This document shows positions 1 to 5,424 of a stretch of 6,726 nt of DNA, piece by piece. Numbering within the stretch: the stretch's first letter is position 1; every line of letters starts with the position of its first letter. A program made the position numbers and the translations under genes. The notes beneath the pieces were generated by a model that made no database searches, was not told the origin of the DNA, and saw nothing but the letters and a program-made list of their open reading frames with translations. This DNA comes from an uncultured Mycoplasmataceae bacterium. Its GTDB lineage: Bacteria; Bacillota_I; Bacilli_A; Mycoplasmatales; Mycoplasmoidaceae. The stretch is taken from NCBI GenBank assembly GCA_949283985.1, contig CASDUM010000065.1:1-6726 (forward strand). Reading direction: 5' to 3'.

Positions 1-26
1 ACTAATACAAATTAGTTTTAATTTTT
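1..26 (+). terminator. Possible terminator hairpin cut by the left edge
   Basis: The first 16 bases form a perfect 6-bp inverted repeat (ACTAAT, 4-base loop, ATTAGT) followed by a T-rich run. The left arm starts at base 1, so the stem may extend outside the window. This would fit the end of an upstream + strand gene, but short AT-only hairpins arise easily by chance in such sequence. Confidence 0.3.
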
Positions 27-40
27 AATTAATAAAATTT

Positions 41-680
41 ATGAGAAACAAAAAATATAGTAACCTAAGAAGAATAGAACGGATGAATCACTTAGAGATA
101 AGATAAATAAAGAAGATCTAGAAGACTATATAAATTTTCTTAAAAAAGTAAGGAGTACATACATCACTCCATTAAAGATTTACGATATTTCTACAATGAA
201 TATGTTCTATAAAGACTATACTAAAATTAGTTATGACTTTGAGAATGATTTATGTTTGTATGTTAATAATAAAAGATAAAAATTTTGATAGAAAACATTT
301 AGAAGATGTAGTATATACCATAGCTGAATGTTACACTTATGCTTTAAATTCAGAAAATTATTCTGAATTTATTAATAAACTAAATAAAATATCTATTAAA
401 TATGGAATTGATCTTTTAGATGAGAATACGAATATTGAAAAAATATATTATTATAATATAGAAAAAGAGTTCGACGTATATTGAGATAATAAACTAAAAA
501 AACAAAAATGAACTCATGATCTCTGTCTTTAATGAATATCAAGAAAATTTTATGATAGATATATGTATTGTAGCAATAACCGCATATTTTATAACCCATA
601 TTAAAGACATAGATAGATTCAGTGAAGATTTACTTTGTGAAATATATGATTTTTTGTATGATGAAATAATAAAACCATAG
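41..680 (+). pseudogene. Decayed gene of unknown family, split over three frames
   Basis: I do not recognise the family. A continuous, charged, protein-like reading can be assembled only by changing frame three times. It begins at ATG 41 (MRNKKYSN), moves to another frame at about 64 (PKKNRTDESLRDKINKEDLE), changes again at about 277 inside an A-rich run (NFDRKHLEDVVYTIAECY), and again at about 505 in a second A-rich run (ELMISVFNEYQENFMIDICI), ending at TAG 678-680. The restored product would be roughly 210 residues, mostly helical in appearance and acidic, with one hydrophobic stretch near the C-terminus. The stop codon lies inside the left arm of a hairpin terminator, as expected for a true gene end. 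No good Shine-Dalgarno precedes 41, so the original start may differ. The stretch 233-484 on its own is only the middle of this gene, not a separate gene. Sequencing indels at A-runs are an alternative to real decay. Confidence 0.6.
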
Positions 681-705
681 AAAATATTCTATGGTTTTTA
701 TTATA
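671..705. terminator. Bidirectional rho-independent terminator
   Basis: A perfect 12-bp stem (671-682 with 687-698, loop AATA) has A-rich and T-rich flanks on both sides, so it can end the + strand remnant at 680 and the converging GIY-YIG gene that stops at 717. The + strand tail reads TTTTTATTATAT. Confidence 0.8.
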
Positions 706-716
706 TATTGATAAAT

Positions 717-1220
717 TTAATATCCTTTACCCACACCTTCATTTCTATTATACCCTTTTGAAAAAGCATCATATTCAGATATTAAATTTTTTTCAATTAC
801 ATTTAATTCATCAACATTACATTTTACGATAATGATTTTAAACATGTCACCATATTTTAAGTCGGCATAAACATCACCATTCCCCTTTCCATTTAAATGG
901 TTGTTTATTCTTCTTAAAACATTTACTGATTGACCTACATAATTTTTATTTTTTGATTTATTAAGTAAAACATAACATCCTGACCCATCTACTTCATCTA
1001 ATTTAATATTATTTTTCTTTAAGTCACTATACATTTGAATAAATTCAAAAGATGTAAACTCTACTTTATTTTGCATTCTATTTTTAACTAAATTTCTAGC
1101 TTGTTCTTTGGCTATAATTATTTTCTTTTTTTTATCTCATTGTTTGTATATCATTACTCCAAGGAATGAAAATATAAATAAAATTGCAAGTATCGCTATT
1201 ATTACTGTAGAGTTATCCAT
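717..1220 (-). CDS. Membrane-anchored GIY-YIG nuclease-domain protein
   Basis: A 167-residue protein when TGA (codon 28, 1137-1139) is read as Trp. Under the standard code only the last 119 residues, from Met49, would be called. Residues 6-25 are a hydrophobic membrane segment (VIIAILAILFIFSFLGVMIY), followed by a basic patch KQWDKKKK, so by the positive-inside rule the rest should face the cytoplasm. A charged linker leads to a GIY-YIG domain from about residue 81: GCY (81-83), YVG (94-96), RR (103-104), His108, the likely catalytic Glu143 in the LNVIEKNLI stretch, and GYN (156-158). Family members cut DNA as homing, repair or restriction nucleases; the substrate here is unknown. The start at 1220 is chosen because it includes the anchor and has a GGAA element about 7 bases upstream. 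It diverges from the HNH nuclease gene and ends at a shared terminator. The domain call is firm and the anchored topology is inferred. Confidence 0.85.
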
Positions 1221-1227
1221 ATATAAT

Positions 1228-1278
1228 TTCCGTTTATTTTTATGTATATAATAATTATATATATATATTGAAAGTCAA
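1228..1278 (-). promoter_or_regulatory. Promoter region and ribosome site of the GIY-YIG gene
   Basis: Reading the minus strand, TTGACT (1278-1273) resembles a -35 box. Several TATAAT-like hexamers follow in the alternating AT tract: TATAAT at 1259-1254 gives 13 bases of spacing and TATTAT at 1253-1248 gives 19. Neither spacing is ideal, so the exact -10 is uncertain. A weak Shine-Dalgarno (CGGAA, 1232-1228) lies about 7 bases before ATG 1220. Confidence 0.4.
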
Positions 1279-1280
1279 TA

Positions 1281-1542
1281 TTAAATAAAAGCAAAGAATT
1301 GTTGGCCATTTGCATTAGTGATAGATGTAAATTTTACATAGCATTTAATTATGATAGTCTAATAGTTGTAATTAAACCTGGAACTAAAATTGAAGTCATT
1401 TATAACTTTGGTCTAAATCAAAAATTAGCAAGATAAGAATCATATTTTAACTCTTTAAAAATACAAAAAATAAAAATATCCAATTTATTTTACTATATCC
1501 AAACAATAAATTATTAATGTATTTGATTTTCATTTAAATAAT
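1281..1542 (+). pseudogene. Disrupted 5' part of the HNH nuclease gene
   Basis: No intact gene is present here, but protein-like segments run in the direction of the HNH gene. Frame 1281-1436 reads LNKSKELLAICISDRCKFY and on to GLNQKLAR before TAA 1434-1436. The same frame continues as ESYFNSLK. A second frame then gives IQFILLYPNNKLL, which leads into a third frame (NVFDFHLNN) that runs without a stop into the HNH ORF. The simplest reading is that the HNH protein once had an N-terminal domain of roughly 85 residues, now broken by a nonsense codon and two frame changes. No clear start codon with a Shine-Dalgarno was found. The domain is not one I recognise. Chance open frames in AT-rich DNA are the main alternative. 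Confidence 0.4.
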
Positions 1543-2226
1543 ATGTTCGATCAAGTAAATAAAAATTTAAAACTATCAACTAAAATGACTGAAGTAATTA
1601 ACGATTGAAATGAATATTATAATACTAAGCACCTAAATAAAAATGAACTAAATTTTAATAATAGTATCAATCTAAATATCAACAACCTGAAAGTTGAAGA
1701 TTTCATTAAATCTATAGATGATAAAGATAAAATAGATGAAAATAAAATATATGAAATGGAAACCAAAGTTATAGCTAGAATAGGTCAAAGTAAATTTAGA
1801 GAAGATGTTATAAATCTTCACAATAAAAAGTGTTTCATAACAGAAACTGAAATTACAGAAGAAACTAAGCCATTAGTTATAGCCAGTCATATTATTGCTT
1901 GAACTGATTGCAAAAATGAGAAAGAAAATTTAAAATTAGATCCACATAACGGTATTCCCCTTATATCTTCAATCGATAAGCTTTTTGATAATCATTTAAT
2001 ATCATTTGATGAATACGGAAAATTATATGTTTCTGAAAAATTAAAGAGAATCACTAATTATGAAAGTATTTTATCAATATGTGGAGTTCTAGAACAATAT
2101 ATAAGAGATAATAAATCTATTTATGATAAAGATTACTTATCAAAAGAAGATGTAGATAAAATAAAGGAAAATATGGGATTCCATTATAATAAAACGCTTG
2201 AAGAAGAAGGGAAAGAAAAGAAATAA
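1543..2226 (+). CDS. HNH endonuclease (HNH_2-like), probably 5'-truncated
   Basis: A 227-residue reading frame that exists only in code 4: TGA is Trp at codon 22 (1606-1608) and codon 120 (1900-1902). The C-terminal half matches the HNH_2 nuclease pattern: GQSKFR (81-86), KCFIT (96-100), the first metal/catalytic His in SHIIAW (His116), HNG with Asn136, then the family's DKLFDNHLISF stretch (145-155), where Asp145 occupies a position that is His or Asp in relatives. Such proteins are often restriction-type or phage-defence nucleases; the DNA target is unknown. The first 70 residues are Asn/Lys-rich and unrecognised. No Shine-Dalgarno precedes ATG 1543 and coding-like sequence continues upstream in other frames, so the start is probably not original. 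A strong hairpin follows the TAA. The domain call is firm; whether the truncated protein is made is not. Confidence 0.75.
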
Positions 2227-2248
2227 TAACCTAATAATGCTATCTACT

Positions 2249-2288
2249 ATACATAATCATTAATAATGATTATGTATTTTTATTTGTT
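2249..2288 (+). terminator. Rho-independent terminator of the HNH gene
   Basis: A perfect 13-bp stem (2249-2261 with 2265-2277, loop AAT) is followed by TTTTTATTTG. It starts 22 bases after the HNH stop codon. Confidence 0.85.
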
Positions 2289-2390
2289 ATTAGAATAAAT
2301 GTTTTTCACAATGATGGAAAAGTACAATTTTTTATGCAATAAACGAAGTTGTAAATTTAAGTCTACTATATACAACAATAAAAATATTAA

Positions 2391-2425
2391 AATAAGGAAT
2401 ACAATTTTTAATTGTATTCCTTATT
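2391..2425. terminator. Long hairpin terminator closing the AbiE-side transcript
   Basis: A perfect 16-bp stem (2391-2406 with 2410-2425) has a three-base TTT loop. On the minus strand it directly follows the last stop codon (TAA 2426-2424 overlaps the stem) and is followed by TTAATATTTT, so it most likely ends the minus-strand AbiE transcript. The + side is also moderately T-rich, so bidirectional action is possible. Confidence 0.8.
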
Positions 2426-2580
2426 ATTCTTTTGATAATTCTTCAAGTGTTTTCTTAATTATTTCATAATCTTAATTTTCATAAAACATTCATTAGGTAA
2501 TTTTTTAATTCCTCTTCAGTTATTTCAAATTTTTTATGAGAGTTTCTTAAAATAAAATCTTTTTTTCATAATCTACCTTT
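2424..2580 (-). pseudogene. Small decayed gene behind abiEii
   Basis: A Shine-Dalgarno-like AAAGG (2580-2576) stands 6 bases before ATG 2569, but that frame stops after 11 codons (MKKRFYFKKLS). Shifting by one base in the A-run after the ATG gives KDFILRNSHKKFEITEEELK followed by NYLMN. A further frame change and one in-frame TAA then lead to DYEIIKKTLEELSKE and the double stop TAATAA at the terminator. The repaired product would be about 50 residues, charged and helical. I do not recognise it. Its place after AbiEii and before the terminator suggests it was the last gene of that operon. Alternatively it is a fragment of a larger lost gene. Confidence 0.45.
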
Positions 2581-2667
2581 ATACAATTGTTAATTATGTA
2601 TTCTTATGCATCAAAAGTTAAAGTAATTAGTTTATATTTTATATATTCATTCTTATTAATAGAGATA

Positions 2668-3531
2668 TTAATATTTTGTTTCCATGTTTTTAAATATATT
2701 TTCAAAGGATTTTTTAATTTCATTAATATCATATTCCTCTATATTCATATCATTAAATCAATTAATAATAATATCTTTTTGTTTCTTATTTGTAGTATCA
2801 AAAATTTTTATACAATTCTTTTCTACATCTATAATAGAAAATTCATTTTTGTTGTTATTAAATGTATTTTTGCATGCCTTCTCTAAGATATTGAAATCTA
2901 TATTTTTTTCAAAAAATTTAAACAACAAATGAATATCTCATATATCCTTTACTCTTGTTATGCACCCATTTTCTTTAACAATGTTATATGTAGTGAATAA
3001 TTTTTCTGATATTATTGTTTCTATATTATAACAATTTAAATTTAATGGTAGCCCTAAAACAAAACTTTTAATTTCTTTTTTGTCTGGTTTTGGCGTTATT
3101 ACATCTCCACTCACAATATCAAACTTCAAATAAATTTTTTGGTTAATTTCACCAAATGATAATACTACATGATATGATAAACCGATTTTATCTGTATTCT
3201 CTGCAATATGATCAATTTTTGTAATTTGCATATTCACACCATCGTCTTTAGCTAGCAATGAAATGAAATTAAATATTTCATCTAATTTATCCTTATTTAT
3301 ATCATTTGTAAATGAAAAATCTATATCAATAGTTGTACGAATATTATTTTTTAGCAATTCTGTTATTAAAAAACCACCCTTAAATATGAATAAAGTTTTG
3401 TATTTTGAATTTGATATAATATAGCTTAGATATTCCATTCAATAGAGTCTATCAAAAACTTCATATGATATTTTTAATTCATCAACATATCTATTACGTT
3501 TATTTATGAAATTTTGAACAACATTTTTCAT
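2668..3531 (-). CDS. abiEii: AbiEii-type nucleotidyltransferase toxin (type IV TA)
   Basis: A 287-residue protein using TGA as Trp at codons 31, 198 and 258; the standard code would leave only a 166-residue middle piece. Nucleotidyltransferase motifs are clear: FKGG (50-53), then TIDID with Asp69 and Asp71 as the expected metal ligands, ISEKL (174-178) and RVKDIWDIHLL (193-203), which match the AbiEii/AbiGii core. Known relatives of this MNT-fold family add nucleotides to tRNA 3' ends, or block phage growth, when freed from the antitoxin. The start ATG at 3531 shares one base with the antitoxin stop (TAATG), with AGGG (3543-3540) 8 bases upstream. Near the C-terminus a one-base slip in an A-run at about 2684-2690 would replace the ending NMETKY with a longer protein-like tail (WKQNINISINKNEYIKYKL...) stopping at 2604, so the toxin may have been slightly longer. 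The catalytic core looks intact. Confidence 0.9.
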
Positions 3532-4130
3532 TATCTTATCCCTAATTTATATATTCTTTCTTTTGAAATATTCAATTGTTTACAAATACTTTTTAATTTA
3601 GGAATATCTTTATTTTCGTAATTAATATAATTTTTTATTAGTTCTTCAGAAAATTCACTCTCTTCATTTCTTTTAATTATATTAGCTATAATTCTTTCGA
3701 AGCAATATGCTTTTACTTTATTGCCATGACTATTAATAAAATATTCTGCTCCTATATTAATAGTTTCATTTGGTTCATAATATACTTTTGTTTTTTTATT
3801 ATTGACTTTTCTATTTCTAGGAATTACTACATCATATTTATGGATCATATAATTTGTTTGATTGATGATATTAGCAGCAGATATTCTATCAAATATAATA
3901 TCTTTATTTTTATATTGTAGATACCACATTTCATCAAATAATGTATTCTTATTATTTGAATAAACACCATCAACTATTTTGTGCAACAATCCTTTTTTAA
4001 CCAATCTCTTAAGATAATTTTTATCGATATTAAGTTTTTTACAGTCTTTATAAGTGACAATTGAATTGTTTTTATCACAAATATTTATTATTTGTTTTTC
4101 ATTTTCATTTACTTTTATTTTCTCATTCAT
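3531..4130 (-). CDS. abiEi: AbiEi-type antitoxin and transcriptional repressor
   Basis: A 199-residue protein, a normal length for AbiEi. Residues 10-57 form the N-terminal winged-helix DNA-binding region (EKQIINICDKNNSIVTYKDC, then a second helix NYLKRLVKKGLLHKIVDGVY). The middle holds the SAANIINQTNYM and VVIPRNRK stretches, and YCFERIIANIIKR (142-154) matches the family's conserved ER-containing helix near the C-terminal domain. Known AbiEi proteins neutralise AbiEii without forming a stable complex and repress their own promoter. The start is set by a strong Shine-Dalgarno AGGGGA (4140-4135) just before ATG 4130. Its single Trp is TGG. It is first in the operon and coupled to abiEii by a one-base overlap. 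It diverges from the RNase III-like remnant. Confidence 0.9.
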   Translation of the reverse strand: MNEKIKVNENEKQIINICDKNNSIVTYKDCKKLNIDKNYLKRLVKKGLLHKIVDGVYSNNKNTLFDEMWYLQYKNKDIIFDRISAANIINQTNYMIHKYDVVIPRNRKVNNKKTKVYYEPNETINIGAEYFINSHGNKVKAYCFERIIANIIKRNEESEFSEELIKNYINYENKDIPKLKSICKQLNISKERIYKLGIR

Positions 4131-4134
4131 TTTG

Positions 4135-4172
4135 TCCCCTTTTTACTTTCAATAATATAATATCATATTATT
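4135..4172 (-). promoter_or_regulatory. abiE leader: Shine-Dalgarno and candidate operator
   Basis: Reading the minus strand, an 8-bp inverted repeat (AATAATAT / ATATTATT, arms 4151-4158 and 4165-4172, 6-base spacer) lies 20-42 bases before abiEi and overlaps TATTAT-like -10 sequences. Since AbiEi repressors bind inverted repeats in their own promoters, this is a candidate operator. The repeat is AT-only, so chance is possible. AGGGGA (4140-4135) is the ribosome site. Confidence 0.4.
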
Positions 4173-4206
4173 TTGAAAATATTTAATAACTATTTTTTAA
4201 TTATTA

Positions 4207-4251
4207 TTACGCTTGAAATAACAAAATAAATATAATAAAAATTATGAGAGG
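4207..4251 (+). promoter_or_regulatory. Promoter and ribosome site of the RNase III-like remnant
   Basis: TATAAT at 4231-4236 is a perfect -10 box. The -35 is weak: TTACGC at 4207-4212 gives 18 bases of spacing, while TTGAAA at 4213-4218 is too close at 12. GAGAGG (4246-4251) is a good Shine-Dalgarno 4 bases before ATG 4256. Confidence 0.5.
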
Positions 4252-4255
4252 TATT

Positions 4256-4830
4256 ATGAACAAAGAAGAAATAGTAAAAAATGAAAGAACTTTCTAAAAT
4301 TATTAAATATGAATTTAAGAATATAGATTATTTAACAAAAGCAATGTATACTGAAAAAATAAATGACCCTTCATTAAGAAGTAATAATAAAACATGCACA
4401 AATGAATCATTAGCACAGATAGGAGATTCTCTTATACAGCTTAAGATTTTTATTGAAGGATTCAAAAACAAAAAATAAAATCACAAATAGAAGAAGATAA
4501 ACGATAATATATCAAAATATAGAAAAGCATTAGGTATAGAAGAATATGAACATAATAATTTATGTTTTTATTCGAATGATTATCACACAGGTATCCACCA
4601 ACGAATGGGCATGATGCTTATATAGATGCTATATATTTAGATTCAAATATATACAAAGCATTAGAATGAATCGAAAATAATTTAATTAAATGAATATATG
4701 AAAATAAGGGATCTTAATTAATAAAAGAAGATGAACAAGGAATGAATAATATTGACAAATAAAAAATATTAAGAGTATAAAAGATATTCTAAAAAATTGA
4801 TTTATAGATTGAAAACAAAATGTAAATTAG
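4256..4830 (+). pseudogene. Decayed stand-alone RNase III-domain gene
   Basis: The ATG at 4256 opens only 13 codons (MNKEEIVKN...). The reading resumes in other frames: KELSKIIKYEFKNIDYL at about 4284; NESLAQIGDSLIQL, matching the RNase III signature NExLxxxGDxxL with the signature Glu and Asp kept; DNISKYRKALGIEEYE at about 4503; HDAYIDAIYLDSNIYKALEW at about 4612, matching the second RNase III helix (EAxIGAIYLD) but with Asp where the catalytic Glu is expected. After TAA 4715-4717 the same frame continues to 4762, and a final frame gives IKSIKDILKNWFIDWKQNVN up to TAG 4828-4830. Breaks lie near 4280, 4475, 4500, 4612 and 4762. Three or four TGA codons read as Trp. The restored length, about 190 residues, suits a single RNase III domain without a dsRNA-binding domain. 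It has its own promoter and terminator. RNase III cuts double-stranded RNA; this copy can hardly be functional as read. Confidence 0.65.
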
Positions 4831-4835
4831 TTTTA

Positions 4836-4890
4836 AAAACAAATATATAGATTAAGTTATTCTCGTTTCTATATTTGTTTTATTTTTTTT
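4836..4890 (+). terminator. Rho-independent terminator after the RNase III-like remnant
   Basis: The left arm 4836-4850 pairs with 4869-4881 over 13 bp with a two-base bulge, followed by TTTATTTTTTTT. It begins 6 bases after the last stop codon of the remnant. The other strand is also T-rich after the stem (TTTGTTTTT), so it could also stop minus-strand transcripts. Confidence 0.75.
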
Positions 4891-5028
4891 GTATTTCATT
4901 TCTAAATGCAATTATATGTTTTTTTTATTTCTTTTTTAAAGGCAAAATATTATCAATAGTTCAGAAACACCTTTTTTTAAGTTGTCTAATCTAGTATTTA
5001 TTGCTAAACTAAATGATATATATATCAT
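4880..5028 (-). pseudogene. Small unrecognised coding remnant
   Basis: ATG 5028 opens 30 codons (MIYISFSLAINTRLDNLKKG..., stop 4938-4936). A change of frame near VSE gives IDNILPLKK and, past one TAA, KKHIIAFRNEIQKK ending at 4880. The assembled sequence looks like an amphipathic, coiled-coil-like protein end, but no family is recognisable and no Shine-Dalgarno precedes the ATG. It lies between the terminator and the hipBA operators and points away from hipB. It could be chance open sequence. Confidence 0.25.
5013..5028. repeat. Perfect 16-bp palindrome upstream of hipBA
   Basis: ATGATATATATATCAT is its own reverse complement. It lies 13 bases left of the first hipBA operator. It may be a third regulator site or simply an alternating AT tract; it does not share the TTTTTGTATA arm of the two operators. 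Confidence 0.4.
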
Positions 5029-5041
5029 ATTTAAATAACCT

Positions 5042-5067
5042 TTTTTTGTATAAAAATATACAAAAAA
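5042..5067. promoter_or_regulatory. hipBA operator 1 (distal)
   Basis: A perfect inverted repeat: TTTTTTGTATA (5042-5052), spacer AAAA, TATACAAAAAA (5057-5067). It shares arm sequence and the 4-base spacer with operator 2. HipB-family antitoxins bind palindromes in their own promoters, so the HipB encoded next door is the likely ligand; that assignment is inferred. Confidence 0.75.
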
Positions 5068-5082
5068 TACTTATATTTGTGT

Positions 5083-5110
5083 TATTTTTGTATATTTCTA
5101 TACAAAAATA
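5083..5110. promoter_or_regulatory. hipBA operator 2 (promoter-proximal)
   Basis: A perfect inverted repeat with 12-bp arms: TATTTTTGTATA (5083-5094), spacer TTTC, TATACAAAAATA (5099-5110). The right arm ends 4 bases before the TATAAT box, so it covers the -35 position, and a bound repressor would block RNA polymerase. Its centre is 42 bp from that of operator 1. Confidence 0.8.
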
Positions 5111-5114
5111 CTCT

Positions 5115-5135
5115 TATAATTGAAATATAGGAGGT
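5115..5135 (+). promoter_or_regulatory. hipBA -10 box and Shine-Dalgarno
   Basis: TATAAT at 5115-5120 is a perfect -10 box. No good -35 hexamer lies 16-18 bases upstream, because that space is taken by operator 2. AGGAGGT (5129-5135) is the strongest Shine-Dalgarno in the window, 4 bases before ATG 5140. The leader would be only about a dozen bases. Confidence 0.7.
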
Positions 5136-5139
5136 TATA

Positions 5140-5424
5140 ATGAATTCTAAAGCGTTAAACTTGCAAAATTTCATAGATATTCCTACTAAGGATACAATAA
5201 TAGACACAATTATCAATAACTTTCATACACTTAGAAAAGAGAAGAAACTATCTAGAGAGAAATTATCACAAATATCAGGTGTAGATGTTGGAGTTATTAG
5301 AAGATTTGAAGAAACTAAAAAAATAACATTACAAAATTTAATTCATCTTGCTTTTGCTTTAAATGCTCAGGATGAATTTATAAACTTATTTAAATTAAAG
5401 AAAGTAGTTAAGCTATATGAATAA
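5140..5424 (+). CDS. hipB: HipB-type antitoxin, XRE-family DNA-binding protein
   Basis: A 94-residue protein, close to the usual HipB length. Residues 26-81 form a Cro/C1-type helix-turn-helix: helix 1 NNFHTLRKEKK, helix 2 SREKLSQISG (38-47), recognition helix VDVGVIRRFEE (48-58), then TLQNLIHLAFALNA closing the fold. Known HipB proteins bind as dimers to palindromes at their own promoter, bind and restrain the HipA kinase, and act as co-repressor with it. The start is fixed by the AGGAGGT ribosome site and matches the position of homology in the degenerate copy at the right edge. The last 8 bases overlap the start of hipA, the standard antitoxin-first order. It contains no Trp. Two palindromes upstream are its likely operators. 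Confidence 0.9.
   Translation: MNSKALNLQNFIDIPTKDTIIDTIINNFHTLRKEKKLSREKLSQISGVDVGVIRRFEETKKITLQNLIHLAFALNAQDEFINLFKLKKVVKLYE

Noticed and set aside
396..599. Minus-strand ORF of 67 codons
   Set aside because: It is antisense to the + strand remnant at 41-680, rich in Tyr/Phe/Ile as expected from antisense AT-rich DNA, and has no Shine-Dalgarno.
2299..2469. + strand ORF of 56 residues
   Set aside because: It runs straight through the 16-bp terminator stem and over the antisense of the small remnant; composition is Asn/Ile/Phe-rich without any family signal.
2587..2932. Two + strand hydrophobic ORFs (99 and 82 codons)
   Set aside because: Both are antisense shadows of the abiEii C-terminal region, which reads as a coherent AbiEii tail once TGA is Trp.
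3726..3920. + strand ORF of 64 codons
   Set aside because: Antisense to the well-supported AbiEi gene.
9..4836. A 13-bp direct repeat (AAATTAGTTTTAA) at 9-21 and 4824-4836
   Set aside because: Both copies lie next to terminator-like hairpins, but so short an AT-rich word can recur by chance in this composition and no flanking similarity extends it.
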